From Hyphomonas sp. L-53-1-40 (GTDB taxonomy: Bacteria > Pseudomonadota > Alphaproteobacteria > Caulobacterales > Hyphomonadaceae), in contig NZ_AWFI01000001.1 in assembly GCF_000682775.1 (NCBI RefSeq), positions 804,263 to 868,262 on the forward strand: a stretch of 64,000 nucleotides of DNA. The letters run 5' to 3'. Below are positions 27,163 to 36,596 of this stretch, in pieces; position 1 is the first letter of the stretch, and each line of letters begins with the position of its first letter. A model generated the notes under the pieces. The model was given only the letters and a program-made list of their open reading frames with translations. It was not told the DNA's origin and did not search any database. Both the position numbers and the translations under genes were made by a program.

Positions 27163-28067
27163 GCTCGCTCGTTACCCCTCGTCAGGCAGGTTCTCCGTCT
27201 GTTTCATTCGAGTTTTTTCCGCCGAAATCCGAAGCGATGGCTGATCGCCTGTGGGAAACGGTTGAGCGCCTCGAGCCGATGACTCCGAATTTTGTTTCCG
27301 TCACTTATGGCGCCGGGGGATCTACGCGTGAGCGCACCCACGACACTGTTCGCCGGATTGCTCAACAGACTCATTTGCGACCTGCCGGTCACTTGACGTG
27401 CGTCAGCGCAACCAAGGATGAAGTGCTGTCCGTAGCAGAAGATTACTGGGATGCCGGGGTAAGGCATATCGTTGCTCTTCGCGGTGACCCACCGAGCGGC
27501 ATGGGCGAGAAATTCGAACAGCATCCCGGAGGGTTCCGGGATTCAATTGATTTGATTGAAGGCATTCGTGCCCATCGCCCCGATCTCGGTCGCTGTTTCG
27601 AGATTTCTGTGTCCTGTTATCCTGAGCTTCATCCTGAGAGTCAGGGTTGGGATGCGGAAATCGCGTTTCTGAAAGCGAAACAGGATGCAGGTGCGGATCG
27701 CGCAATCACGCAGTTCTTCTTTGAGCCGGATATCTATGTGAACTTTCTGGAAAAGGCTCGCGCAGGTGGCGTCACAATGCCGATTGTGCCTGGCATCATG
27801 TTGCAACCGAATTTCAAGGGCTTGAAGCGCATTTCAAACCTGTGTGGCGCGTCACTGCCGGCCTGGTTGCATGAGCTTTATGATGGCCTCGAGGAGGACC
27901 AGGAAACGCGCGAATTGGTTACGGCCAATGTTGCGGCGGACCTTTGTCGGAAATTGTCCGATGAGGGGGTCTCCGATTTTCATTTTTACACGCTGAACCG
28001 GGCTGGGTTGGCTTTGTCCACCTGTCGCCTGCTTGGACTGAAACCCAAACCAGTTGAGGCCGCTTGA
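27159..28067 (+). CDS. metF: 5,10-methylenetetrahydrofolate reductase
   Basis: A 302-residue FAD enzyme that makes 5-methyl-THF for methionine synthase. It shows VSFEFFPPKSEAMADRLWE with the catalytic Glu, FVSVTYGAGGSTR, HLTCVSATKDE, VALRGDPP and the FAD-contacting AGADRAITQFFFEPD. The length matches the bacterial MetF barrel without the eukaryotic regulatory domain. It overlaps the regulator gene by four bases and precedes the first metH gene by three bases. Confidence 0.97.
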   Translation: MSSLVTPRQAGSPSVSFEFFPPKSEAMADRLWETVERLEPMTPNFVSVTYGAGGSTRERTHDTVRRIAQQTHLRPAGHLTCVSATKDEVLSVAEDYWDAGVRHIVALRGDPPSGMGEKFEQHPGGFRDSIDLIEGIRAHRPDLGRCFEISVSCYPELHPESQGWDAEIAFLKAKQDAGADRAITQFFFEPDIYVNFLEKARAGGVTMPIVPGIMLQPNFKGLKRISNLCGASLPAWLHELYDGLEEDQETRELVTANVAADLCRKLSDEGVSDFHFYTLNRAGLALSTCRLLGLKPKPVEAA

Positions 28068-28070
28068 GCC

Positions 28071-29144
28071 ATGAACAGACAAGATCGCATCAGCGCCCTG
28101 AAGGCAGCCGCCAAGGAACGAATTCTCATTCTCGATGGGTCGTGGGGGGTCATGATTCAGAGACGTGGCCTAGAAGAGGGAGATTATCGAGGGACGCGGT
28201 TCAGCGAGTCTGATTATCCCGGCCAGATGAAAGGAAACAATGATATCTTGTGCCTGACGCGGCCGGATATCGTCACGGACCTTCACGATGCCTATTACGG
28301 AGCGGGGGCCGACATTTCCGAGACCAACACGTTCAGCGCAACGGTCATCGCGCAGGATGACTACAAGCTGGACCCGCAATCGGTCTGGGACATCAACCTT
28401 GAGGGCGCAAAGCTGGGCCGGGTCGCAGCGGATGCATGGACCGCAAAGACCCCTGACAAACCACGATTCCTCGCCGGCTCCATCGGGCCTCTAAACAAGA
28501 TGTTGTCCATGTCATCGGATGTGAACGATCCAGGCGCTCGGTCTGTGACCTTTGATGAGGTCTATGAAGCCTATCGCCAACAAATCCGTGCGCTGAACGA
28601 GGGAGGGGTCGATCTCTACCTGATTGAGACGATTACAGACACTCTGAATTGCAAGGCGGCGATAAAGGCGATCATGGACCTTGAAGAAGAGGGCATGGAC
28701 CAACTGCCCATCTGGATTTCCGGCACGATTACTGACCGGTCTGGTCGTACACTGTCCGGCCAGACGGTCGAGGCGTTCTGGAACTCGGTACGTCACGCGA
28801 AGCCTTTTGCTATCGGATTCAATTGTGCGCTTGGCGCTGATTTGATGAGGCCACATATTGCGGCTCTGTCACGTGTGGCGGACACACTTGTCGCAGCCTA
28901 TCCGAATGCCGGCCTGCCGAATGAGATGGGCCAATACGACGAGCAGCCGGAAGAGACCTCCAATTCGGTTGGTGGTTGGGCAAAGGATGGTCTTGTGAAC
29001 ATTCTGGGTGGTTGCTGTGGTACGACCCCGGAACATATCGCGGCGATCGCCAATGCAGTTGACGGCATAAAGCCACGTGACCCAGCGCCGAGCAAACACA
29101 CCATGCGCCTGTCGGGGCTGGAGCCATTCGAGGTGGCTTCATGA
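28071..29144 (+). CDS. metH: Methionine synthase, homocysteine-binding half (split MetH)
   Basis: A 357-residue protein equal to the first module of MetH. It holds the (beta/alpha)8 barrel with LILDGSWGVMIQRRGLEEGDYRG, the segment GADISETNTFSA, GFNCALGADLMRP with the first zinc Cys, and GGCCGTTPEHI with the Cys pair that binds zinc. It would activate homocysteine for methylation. The remaining modules are in the gene at 29566. The two halves are separated by a small overlapping gene; a split MetH is known in some alphaproteobacteria. Confidence 0.93.
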   Translation: MNRQDRISALKAAAKERILILDGSWGVMIQRRGLEEGDYRGTRFSESDYPGQMKGNNDILCLTRPDIVTDLHDAYYGAGADISETNTFSATVIAQDDYKLDPQSVWDINLEGAKLGRVAADAWTAKTPDKPRFLAGSIGPLNKMLSMSSDVNDPGARSVTFDEVYEAYRQQIRALNEGGVDLYLIETITDTLNCKAAIKAIMDLEEEGMDQLPIWISGTITDRSGRTLSGQTVEAFWNSVRHAKPFAIGFNCALGADLMRPHIAALSRVADTLVAAYPNAGLPNEMGQYDEQPEETSNSVGGWAKDGLVNILGGCCGTTPEHIAAIANAVDGIKPRDPAPSKHTMRLSGLEPFEVAS

Positions 29145-29569
29145 CGGCCAGAGCCGTTGAGGCCGGAGACCTTTTCGTTTTCTATGGACTGCTCAAGCAG
29201 GGGGCGGCTGGGCAACCCGCCGATCTGCCGCTGGATCGCGCGGGCGTCTTCGGTGCTCCTTGCCGTTTTCGGGGACGGATGATCGATCTTGGAGGCTTTC
29301 CGGGCGTTGTTGAGGGCAATGAGCTTTGCCATGGTGTCCGTTGGCGGATCAGCGATACGGCGATCATGCCAGCAATGGATGCCTTCGAGGACGTAACCAG
29401 TGACCCGGTGACGAGTCATTATTTGCGCAAGAGAGTTCCCCTGATGGATGACACCGGGGCTGAGTCGGGCGAAGCCGCCTGGATATATTGGTACAATCGT
29501 TCTGTAGATGGGTTTCCCTCTGTGGCCGATGGCAACTGGCCGCTAGGCGCCGGGAAAACGAGAAAATGA
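29141..29569 (+). CDS. Gamma-glutamylcyclotransferase-like (AIG2) protein between metH halves
   Basis: A 142-residue GGCT-like fold protein. The N-terminal [12 protein letters not shown] corresponds to the YGTL substrate loop; [15 protein letters not shown] and a late YWYN stretch complete the domain. The usual acid near the centre is probably Asp/Glu in [10 protein letters not shown]. It might act on gamma-glutamyl amines or peptides, but many homologues are not characterised. It overlaps both metH halves by four bases, so it is translated within the operon. Its place suggests a link between methionine and glutathione turnover (inference). Confidence 0.72.
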   Translation: MTARAVEAGDLFVFYGLLKQGAAGQPADLPLDRAGVFGAPCRFRGRMIDLGGFPGVVEGNELCHGVRWRISDTAIMPAMDAFEDVTSDPVTSHYLRKRVPLMDDTGAESGEAAWIYWYNRSVDGFPSVADGNWPLGAGKTRK

Positions 29570-32199
29570 CAATTGCAGCTTCCCAATCTTTCGTGAATAT
29601 TGGTGAACGTACCAATGTGACCGGTTCAGCGCGTTTCCGGAAAATGATCACCGAGGGCCGATACGCGGATGCCGTTGAGGTCGCGCGACAGCAGGTCGAG
29701 AGCGGCGCGCAGGTGATCGACGTAAACATGGATGAAGGCATGCTGGATGGCGCCGAGGCCATGCGCACCTTTCTGAACCTGATCGCCGCCGAGCCGGACA
29801 TTGCCCGTGTCCCGGTCATGATCGACTCTTCCAAATGGGAGGTGATCGAGGCTGGCCTGAAATGCGTGCAGGGCAAGGCTATCGTCAATTCCATTTCCAT
29901 GAAGGAAGGCGAAGAGACGTTCCGGAAGCAGGCGCGAGCCTGCCTGGCTTACGGCGCCGCTGTCGTGGTCATGGCCTTTGATGAGGTTGGTCAGGCCGAC
30001 ACCAAAGACCGCAAGGTCGAGATCTGCCAGCGTGCTTTCAGAATTCTCACTGAAGAAGTCGGCTTTCCCGCTGAAGACATCATCTTCGACCCGAACGTGT
30101 TTGCCGTCGCTACTGGTATCGAGGAGCACAACAACTATGCCGTGGACTTTATAGAAGCGACGCGCGTAATCCGCGAGACTTGTCCGGGGTGCCACATATC
30201 CGGCGGCCTCTCGAATGTCTCATTCAGCTTCCGGGGCAATGAGCCCGTTCGGCGCGCCATGCACTCGGTCTTTCTCTATCATGCCATTCCAGCGGGCATG
30301 GATATGGGCATCGTCAATGCCGGCCAGCTCGATATCTATGATGATATCGAGGCTGACCTTCGCGAGCGTGTCGAAGACGTAATTCTGAATCGTCGCGAAG
30401 ATGCCACCGAACGGCTGATCGAGATCGCCGAGGGCTTCAAGGGCCAGAAAGGAAAGGCGACCGAGAAGGATCTGTCCTGGCGCGAGGCGCCTGTCGCGAA
30501 GCGTCTCGAGTATGCGCTCGTCCACGGTATTACCGAATACATTGATGCGGATACCGAGGAAGCGCGCCAATCGGTCGAGCGTCCGCTGCATGTCATCGAA
30601 GGCCCCCTGATGGACGGGATGAATGTCGTTGGCGACCTGTTCGGCTCTGGCAAGATGTTCCTGCCGCAAGTGGTGAAGTCCGCTCGCGTCATGAAACAGG
30701 CTGTCGCTTGGCTCGAACCTTACATGGAAGAGGAGAAGCAGCGGCTTGGCACTGTGGATGTTTCGAATGGCAAGGTTCTGATGGCGACTGTGAAGGGAGA
30801 TGTTCACGACATCGGCAAGAATATTGTGGGCGTGGTTCTGGCCTGCAACGGTTATGAGATCCTGGATCTTGGTGTCATGGTGGCCGCAGAAACCATTCTG
30901 GATACTGCCGAAAAAGAGGGTGTCGATATCATCGGGCTTTCAGGCCTGATTACACCAAGTCTTGATGAGATGGTCTATGTCGCTTCCGAAATGGAACGGC
31001 GTGGTATGAAACAGCCACTCCTGATTGGTGGTGCTACGACCAGTCCCGCTCATACGGCGGTCAAGATTGATCCGGTCATCCGAACAGCCCCCGTTGTGCA
31101 TGTGTCCGATGCGAGCCGTGCCGTCGGCGTCGTCAGCACGCTATTGAGCGAAGACGACAAACCGGCCTTTGTAACGCAGACCAAAGCACGCTATGAGCGG
31201 ATGCGCGAAGCGCGCGCGGGCGGTCCGCCGAAACCGCGACTGCCGATAGGTCAGGCGCGCGAAGCCAAGCTCAAACTAGATTGGAAAACTTACACGCCGC
31301 CACAGCCAACATTTGAGGGCGTGCGGACTTTTGAAGATTTCGATCTCGCGACGTTGGCGCGCTATATCGATTGGACTCCCTATTTTTCGGCATGGGACCT
31401 GGCGGGTCAGTATCCCCAGATATTGGAAGACAAGATTGTCGGCGAGGCTGCGACCGGCCTTTGGAATGACACTCAAGCCATGATGCAACAACTCGTCGGG
31501 GAAGCGTGGTTGAAGCCTAAAGCTGTGGTGGGCTTTTGGAGGGCAAATTCTGATGGCGATGATATTTGCCTCGATTCAGGGGATGTCTTTCATACGCTTC
31601 GCCAGCAAATGGTGAAGGATAATTCCCGCGCCAACTTCGCATTGTCCGACTTTGTTGCACCGGAAGGCGATGATTGGATTGGGGGGTTCTGTGTGACTTC
31701 AGGTCCGCAGGCGGAGGAAATTGCGCAAGACTTCATTAAAAGAGGCGACGATTATTCCTCGATTATGATCAAGGCGCTGGCGGACCGGTTCGCGGAGGCG
31801 ATGGCGGAGTATATGCATGAGCGTGTTCGCAAGGAATTGTGGGCTTATGCTCCCGATGAAGACCTGTCCAATGCGGAGCTAGTCAAGGAGAAATATCGCG
31901 GCATCAGACCGGCTCCCGGTTATCCGAGCCAGCCGGAACACACTGAGAAGGAAGCCCTGTTTCGGTTGCTCGAGCCAGAGGCGCGCATAGGTGTCTCGCT
32001 GACCAGCAGTTTCGCGATGACGCCTGCAGCCAGTGTTTCGGGGCTCTACTTCGCGCACCCCGCCAGCGTATATTTCGCGGTCGGACGAATCGAAAAAGAC
32101 CAGGTCGAAGATTACGCACGGCGCAAGGGGTGGGAGACGCGTAAGGCGGAGCGTTGGCTTGCGCCGATTCTCAACTATGATCCGTTTGCGGTCGACTAG
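29566..32199 (+). CDS. metH: Methionine synthase, folate/cobalamin/reactivation half (split MetH)
   Basis: About 877 residues. The pterin-binding barrel begins [19 protein letters not shown]; the B12 domain has [14 protein letters not shown] with the axial His, the GLSGLI serine and LLIGGATTS; the reactivation domain contains [20 protein letters not shown] and [10 protein letters not shown]. All three modules of B12-dependent MetH are present, so with the upstream half the enzyme is complete. ATG 29566 overlaps the preceding stop; an upstream extension is disregarded. Cobalamin supply is needed; a CobT-family gene is 3 kb away. The end overlaps the convergent DUF5694 gene. Confidence 0.96.
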   Translation: MTIAASQSFVNIGERTNVTGSARFRKMITEGRYADAVEVARQQVESGAQVIDVNMDEGMLDGAEAMRTFLNLIAAEPDIARVPVMIDSSKWEVIEAGLKCVQGKAIVNSISMKEGEETFRKQARACLAYGAAVVVMAFDEVGQADTKDRKVEICQRAFRILTEEVGFPAEDIIFDPNVFAVATGIEEHNNYAVDFIEATRVIRETCPGCHISGGLSNVSFSFRGNEPVRRAMHSVFLYHAIPAGMDMGIVNAGQLDIYDDIEADLRERVEDVILNRREDATERLIEIAEGFKGQKGKATEKDLSWREAPVAKRLEYALVHGITEYIDADTEEARQSVERPLHVIEGPLMDGMNVVGDLFGSGKMFLPQVVKSARVMKQAVAWLEPYMEEEKQRLGTVDVSNGKVLMATVKGDVHDIGKNIVGVVLACNGYEILDLGVMVAAETILDTAEKEGVDIIGLSGLITPSLDEMVYVASEMERRGMKQPLLIGGATTSPAHTAVKIDPVIRTAPVVHVSDASRAVGVVSTLLSEDDKPAFVTQTKARYERMREARAGGPPKPRLPIGQAREAKLKLDWKTYTPPQPTFEGVRTFEDFDLATLARYIDWTPYFSAWDLAGQYPQILEDKIVGEAATGLWNDTQAMMQQLVGEAWLKPKAVVGFWRANSDGDDICLDSGDVFHTLRQQMVKDNSRANFALSDFVAPEGDDWIGGFCVTSGPQAEEIAQDFIKRGDDYSSIMIKALADRFAEAMAEYMHERVRKELWAYAPDEDLSNAELVKEKYRGIRPAPGYPSQPEHTEKEALFRLLEPEARIGVSLTSSFAMTPAASVSGLYFAHPASVYFAVGRIEKDQVEDYARRKGWETRKAERWLAPILNYDPFAVD

Positions 32200-33035
32200 T
32201 CGGTGAGGTAGGGGGTGGCTTCGACCAGTTCGAAGCCGGGCGTTTCCTGCGCGAAGTGGCGCAGCCAATAGTTGTGTCCTGATCCGTATACGATGAGGAT
32301 CCGGTCTCCTGGTTCTGCAATTTCGGTGATGTTCGCGAAGATTTCGGCATTGCGAGCATACCAGCCATAGTTCAGAACGGCACCCGCAGCATCTTCGATA
32401 TCCGACATGTCGAGCAGGCCATAGTAAAAGTCTGAATGCATGGTGCGGATCACAGCCGGGTCATTCTGTCGGGCCAGCAATTCTGCGATGGGGGTTGAGG
32501 CCTGGTCTTGCATGAGGACTTCGGCTTGGGTCTTGATTGTGTCGATCAGACTGGTGATCTTGTCTTGCCGGCCCGTGCGTGCAGCAAAGGCTTCCACCCG
32601 ATCGAAGGGAAAGTAGGCGATTTCACCATCCTGAGTGTCGACTGCGTAGACCCGGTCAGTTCCGGTCTCGTGCGCGATGCGGTAGCCGATCTGGACCCTC
32701 TCGTTGCGCGTTCGGGTCAAATCCTCGGGGACGAAGTCCACAAAGTTCGGGTCGAGCGCATCATCGGTCTGGCGGATGCGCTCCAGGGCGATGGCGGTGG
32801 GGCGAAACGCGGTCAGCCGCTCGGCCAGGTCTTGCAGTTCCGCCTGGCGGTGCGGCGCCAACACATCATCTGCATCCGTGTTCACCAGATCCAGGCCCGG
32901 ATTTTCGAAATGATAGGTGCCGAGCACCATGACCTGGACAGGTTCGACCCGATCTTCGGCGGGCGGCGTTTCGGCTTGTGACAGGGGCACGGCGCAGGCG
33001 GCCAGGACAGACAGGGCCAAGAGGGCTGATTTCAT
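32196..33035 (-). CDS. DUF5694 domain-containing (TraB/GumN-like) probable lipoprotein
   Basis: A ~279-residue exported protein. The signal segment contains LSVLAAC (residues 8-14), a good lipobox, though cleavage after SQA is possible. The core begins [16 protein letters not shown], continues with [14 protein letters not shown] and ends [13 protein letters not shown]. These conserved His/Glu positions resemble the GxxH...GxxH layout of TraB/GumN-like erythromycin-esterase/TIKI relatives, suggesting a metal-dependent hydrolase (inference). The ATG has AGGAG upstream. It converges on metH. Confidence 0.78.
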   Translation of the reverse strand: MKSALLALSVLAACAVPLSQAETPPAEDRVEPVQVMVLGTYHFENPGLDLVNTDADDVLAPHRQAELQDLAERLTAFRPTAIALERIRQTDDALDPNFVDFVPEDLTRTRNERVQIGYRIAHETGTDRVYAVDTQDGEIAYFPFDRVEAFAARTGRQDKITSLIDTIKTQAEVLMQDQASTPIAELLARQNDPAVIRTMHSDFYYGLLDMSDIEDAAGAVLNYGWYARNAEIFANITEIAEPGDRILIVYGSGHNYWLRHFAQETPGFELVEATPYLTD

Positions 33036-33193
33036 GTTCGATTTCTCCTTTTGCATAGGAAGATGCATCGACTTGGTCGATTGGATGCACGCACATGAAG
33101 TTTTTGTGTATTGAGCGGGAGAGAAACAGATCGGCTGGCATACCCGAAGGGACTCGTATAGGACCGGTGTCAACCTTGTCATAGGAGGGCGGA

Positions 33194-34618
33194 ATGACTG
33201 AAAATCGGCTAATTGGTGAGAACGCAAAGATTGTCGCAACACTCGGTCCGGGCAGTCGCTCGCCGAAGGAAGTTCTGGCATTGGCCTATGCAGGCGTTGA
33301 CGTCTTCCGCTTGAACTTCAGCCATGGCGAGTACAGTGCACACAAAGATGCCCTGGATGCTGTGCGCGCCGCTGAAAAAGAAACGGGTCGTCCCCTCGCT
33401 ACGCTGGGAGACCTGCAGGGGCCCAAAGTACGCGTCGGATCGCTGCCGGGTGGAGAGCTGCGACTTCGGTATCAGAAGGAATATGCGGTCGTTGCCGCTG
33501 AGACGACCGAGGCGGAAGATACCATTCCAGTACCGCACGCCGAGATTGTCGAAATCCTCGAAGAAGGCGACGTTATCCTGGTGGATGACGGCAAGCTGAT
33601 GTTCACCGTAACTCAGGCAGGCAGCAAGCCGATGGTGCGAGCTGACGTGCCTGGCAAGTTGACCGACAAGAAGGGCTTCACAGTTCGCGGCAAAGCCCTG
33701 CCGGTTAGAGCGTTGACGGACAAGGACCGGGCTGACCTTGATTTCGCGCTCGAGATTGGCGTTGACTTGGTCGCCTTGTCCTTTGTGCAGACAGTCGAAG
33801 ACATCGAAGAGGTGAAGGCCATTATCGCTGGTCGGGCACCGCTCGTTGCCAAACTCGAAAAGCCTGCCGCCATTTCAAACCTGGAGCCCATTGTTGCTGC
33901 GGCGGACGCCGTGATGGTCGCGAGGGGGGATCTCGGTGTCGAGTATGCGCCTGAAGACGTGCCGGTCATCCAGCGCCGGATTGTGCGCTGCGCGCGCGGA
34001 TTGGGGCGGCCGGTAATTGTGGCGACGCAAATGCTGGAATCCATGATTGAGAATGCGGCCCCGACGCGCGCCGAAGCTTCCGATGTGGCCACAGCCATCT
34101 ATCAAGGCGCAGACGCGGTCATGCTGTCAGGCGAGACCGCGGTCGGACGCCATCCCGCCACAACGGTGGCCATCATGTCCCGTATCATCCGTGCCACCGA
34201 GGGCGCTGAAGATTATCGGCGGTCTCTGGAACAATTTTCGGGAGACATACCTGCGCAAAGCGCAATTGATGTTGTTGCGGAGACGGCACAGGGTATGGCC
34301 GACGCAGAAGGTGCGACAGCGCTGGCCCTACGTACGGGCGCTTTTGATCGGCTTGCCCGGTTTGCCCGAGTCCGAGGAACTGCGCCGATTCTTTACGGGT
34401 CATTGGATGATCAGCGCTTGCGCACAGCCTGTTTGCTCTGGGGCGTGCATCCGCAAAGGCTGAACGCCGGAGCTGATTATTGGTATCGTGACCTGATGGA
34501 CGCAGCGGGACTTGTGGGTCGCGTGGCCTATGCCCGATGGGCCGGCGATGCAGAAAGGTTCGCTTGGGAAGTTGGTGTCGGAAAAGGCCAGAACGGTGAG
34601 AAAATCACCGGCGTATGA
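33194..34618 (+). CDS. pyk: Pyruvate kinase
   Basis: A 474-residue enzyme converting phosphoenolpyruvate and ADP to pyruvate and ATP. Visible are AKIVATLGPGSRS, FRLNFSHG, GDLQGPKVRVG, the catalytic MVARGDLGVE and VATQMLESM, and a C-terminal domain. The start has GGAGGGCGG seven bases upstream. It stands alone divergently from the DUF5694 gene, whose promoter must be within the 158 bases between. The last bases overlap the convergent protease gene. Confidence 0.98.
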   Translation: MTENRLIGENAKIVATLGPGSRSPKEVLALAYAGVDVFRLNFSHGEYSAHKDALDAVRAAEKETGRPLATLGDLQGPKVRVGSLPGGELRLRYQKEYAVVAAETTEAEDTIPVPHAEIVEILEEGDVILVDDGKLMFTVTQAGSKPMVRADVPGKLTDKKGFTVRGKALPVRALTDKDRADLDFALEIGVDLVALSFVQTVEDIEEVKAIIAGRAPLVAKLEKPAAISNLEPIVAAADAVMVARGDLGVEYAPEDVPVIQRRIVRCARGLGRPVIVATQMLESMIENAAPTRAEASDVATAIYQGADAVMLSGETAVGRHPATTVAIMSRIIRATEGAEDYRRSLEQFSGDIPAQSAIDVVAETAQGMADAEGATALALRTGAFDRLARFARVRGTAPILYGSLDDQRLRTACLLWGVHPQRLNAGADYWYRDLMDAAGLVGRVAYARWAGDAERFAWEVGVGKGQNGEKITGV

Positions 34619-35141
34619 TCAATTGGCTTTGCTTGAACTCGTATGAGTAGAGTTCGCCAAGATAGGTCATCCCAAGCAGCGATTGTTCGAGGCCGTCCTT
34701 GAGGATCATGGCATCGACACGTTCGATTTCGACTTGGCCTATGCGAATATTATCCAGCGTGACAGCAGCGCCATATGTGATGCCGCCAGCGGTGCGAATT
34801 TCCCATTTGTAGTCCAGCGTTTCCGGTTTCAAACCAATCCGCTGAGCATCACGAAAGGTCAAGGCGACGGTACTGGCTCCGGTATCGACCATGAACTTGA
34901 CCGCGGTTCCATGTACTTCGGCGCGGGTCCAGTAATGTCCGTCCGACTCACGATCAATGATGGCGGCGTCGGCAAAGTTTACAGATGTGCGCTTCTCGGA
35001 TGGGGCTGGTGCCGGGTCAGGTCGCATAGTGGCAATGTCCGCCTGATGCTGCTCCAGCCTTGGGACGAGAAAGAAAGCGACAGTTGCGGAAATCAGCACA
35101 GCTGCGCCAAATCCAAATACGAGGGTCTTTCCTACGGACAT
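34605..35141 (-). CDS. Retropepsin-like aspartic protease (TIGR02281 type, clan AA)
   Basis: A 178-residue membrane-anchored protease. One N-terminal helix (residues ~6-28) leads into a periplasmic domain with the single catalytic motif FMVDTGASTVALT and GMTYLGEL, which matches the second conserved stretch of the family. Like retropepsins it would act as a dimer. Alphaproteobacterial members are common; targets are unknown. It follows DUF1289 by nine bases and converges on pyk. Confidence 0.88.
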   Translation of the reverse strand: MSVGKTLVFGFGAAVLISATVAFFLVPRLEQHQADIATMRPDPAPAPSEKRTSVNFADAAIIDRESDGHYWTRAEVHGTAVKFMVDTGASTVALTFRDAQRIGLKPETLDYKWEIRTAGGITYGAAVTLDNIRIGQVEIERVDAMILKDGLEQSLLGMTYLGELYSYEFKQSQLIIRR

Positions 35142-35150
35142 CAAGAAATC

Positions 35151-35345
35151 CTAGCGTTTGCCGAGCGCTTCGAGCCGGGCGATCCGCTCGGGCAATTCGG
35201 CCATTATCCTCTCGCGTCCGTCTGTTCCCAATTTTACCCATCCCCCGATTTCCTTCAGTGATCGTGCGCAGCCGAGACAGAGTCCTGTCGAGGCGTCTAC
35301 AGCGCACACTTTGATACAAGGGGATTTTATGGGTTGAGTGGTCAT
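35151..35345 (-). CDS. DUF1289 family small cysteine-rich protein
   Basis: A 64-residue protein with four cysteines in the pattern SPCIKVC-x8-CLGCARS, followed by EIGGWVKL and a helical end. This is the DUF1289 signature, probably a small Zn- or Fe-S-binding domain (inference). It is the first gene of a two-gene unit with the aspartic protease. Confidence 0.88.
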   Translation of the reverse strand: MTTQPIKSPCIKVCAVDASTGLCLGCARSLKEIGGWVKLGTDGRERIMAELPERIARLEALGKR

Positions 35346-35455
35346 GTATTTAGGTTAGTCAGCTCACGAGAGGACACAAGTATCTCATGAACGAGGTAAC
35401 AAAACCTTGTCGCAGTTAACATGTGTTGTCTGCTATAAGATGAAATCGATTTCAA

Positions 35456-36487
35456 ATGCATTGGGAGCAACCTGCTTTGAGTGAGCCGGCACAACAAACT
35501 TCACCATTGGCGGATGCCAGGTCTCTAATTAAGGCGTCGGTGGATGTGGATCCGGCCCCGGGCCAGAAGGTGCGTGCGGCATTGCTCGAAATGGGCCGTG
35601 AGGGAGATTTCGGTCGTCTCGGTAAGGCGGCAGAATGGCTTGCCAACTGGCAGCACCGCTTTCCTCCCCGTATCGAAAATCCGGTACTGGCAGTGTTCGC
35701 CAGTTCGCACGGCCTTCAGTCGGAGGGGGTCTCGCTCTCGAGTCAGACTGATACGCGCGCACATGTTGATGCGCTGCGGGAAGGCAAGGCACCGCTGTCG
35801 GCAATCGCAACACAGGCCGGAGCCGCCATACGCGTGTTCGATCTTGCCATCGACAAGCCGACTCCAAGTATTGCGGAGGGGCCCGCAATGACCGAGCGGG
35901 AATGTGCTGCCACCATCGCATACGGGTTCGAGGCCACCGAGGAAAAGCCGGATCTGCTGGCGCTTGCCGTCTCCGGAGCGGGGGTTGGCACCGCTGCGGC
36001 GGCTGTCGCGTGCGCATTGTATGGCGGAGCGCCGGATTACTGGGTCAGGCCGGACAATCAATCCACGGCCAATCTGGTAGAGCGGCGAGTGGATGTCGTA
36101 TCGCGCGCGCTGGCTTTGCACCGCGGACATCTGGCTGATCCGTTGCAGGCTCTGAGATATCTTGGCGGCCGGGAATTGGCGGCCTGTGTCGGCGCAATCA
36201 TTGCGGCTCGGCATCAGGGTATTCCGGTTGTTCTGGATGGATTTGCAACCACTATCGCCGCTGCGGTTGTGCATTCAATCGAACCAAAGGCAATTAGTCA
36301 CTGCATTGCATCGCACGTGACACGGCGGCCAGCTCATGAGGCGGCAGTCGAGCGGTTGGGCCTGCAGCCTCTCCTTCAACTCGAGTTTCAGACCGGTGGC
36401 GGACTGGGTTCCGCTACGGCAATTGGATTGCTCAAGACAGCGTGTGCCCCTTTCATTGCTGAGCCTGTAGCGGCAAATGCGACCTGA
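35456..36487 (+). CDS. cobT: CobT-family protein (nicotinate-nucleotide:dimethylbenzimidazole phosphoribosyltransferase-like) with altered active site
   Basis: A 343-residue protein aligning over its length with CobT, which makes alpha-ribazole phosphate for the lower ligand of cobalamin. FASSHGLQSEGVS stands for the FAADHGVAAEGVS loop, and the C-terminal EFQTGGGLGSATAIG for RLGEGTGAALA. Two normally conserved catalytic Glu (E. coli/Salmonella 174 and 317 by my alignment) are Val/Gly here, so the activity is doubtful. ATG 35456 or TTG 35477 (with GGGAG nine bases upstream) may start it. Neighbours do not form a cob operon; B12-dependent MetH is nearby. Confidence 0.75.
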   Translation: MHWEQPALSEPAQQTSPLADARSLIKASVDVDPAPGQKVRAALLEMGREGDFGRLGKAAEWLANWQHRFPPRIENPVLAVFASSHGLQSEGVSLSSQTDTRAHVDALREGKAPLSAIATQAGAAIRVFDLAIDKPTPSIAEGPAMTERECAATIAYGFEATEEKPDLLALAVSGAGVGTAAAAVACALYGGAPDYWVRPDNQSTANLVERRVDVVSRALALHRGHLADPLQALRYLGGRELAACVGAIIAARHQGIPVVLDGFATTIAAAVVHSIEPKAISHCIASHVTRRPAHEAAVERLGLQPLLQLEFQTGGGLGSATAIGLLKTACAPFIAEPVAANAT

Positions 36488-36500
36488 CGCGACGAGAACC

Positions 36501-36520
36501 TGACGTTTACGCTCACGTCA
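36501..36520. promoter_or_regulatory. Inverted repeat TGACGT-N8-ACGTCA upstream of the acyl-CoA dehydrogenases
   Basis: A perfect 6+6 dyad between cobT (14 bases downstream of its stop) and the first acyl-CoA dehydrogenase (77 bases upstream of its start). TGACGTTTACG resembles half of the operators of LiuR-type acyl-catabolism regulators, known to me as TTTACGTTTACGTAAA-like. It could also act as a weak terminator, with CCTTGCCTTT behind it. Low certainty. Confidence 0.35.
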
Positions 36521-36596
36521 CCTTGCCTTTAGCCGAAAATGGCTGAATTAGAGGGGATAAGTACGATGCGCATCAAGCGCACAGTGAGGAGCCGTC

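Noticed and set aside
29141..29569. Frame disruption or pseudogene explanation for the split metH
   Set aside because: Both halves have complete domains, and all three genes use clean four-base overlaps. This is an organised operon, not decay.
35346..35455. Cobalamin riboswitch before the CobT-family gene
   Set aside because: Only about 110 bases, no B12-box-like sequence found.
35525..36274. 249-codon minus-strand frame across the CobT-family gene
   Set aside because: Antisense shadow; Cys/Arg/Ser-rich composition, no ribosome site, while the plus frame matches CobT.
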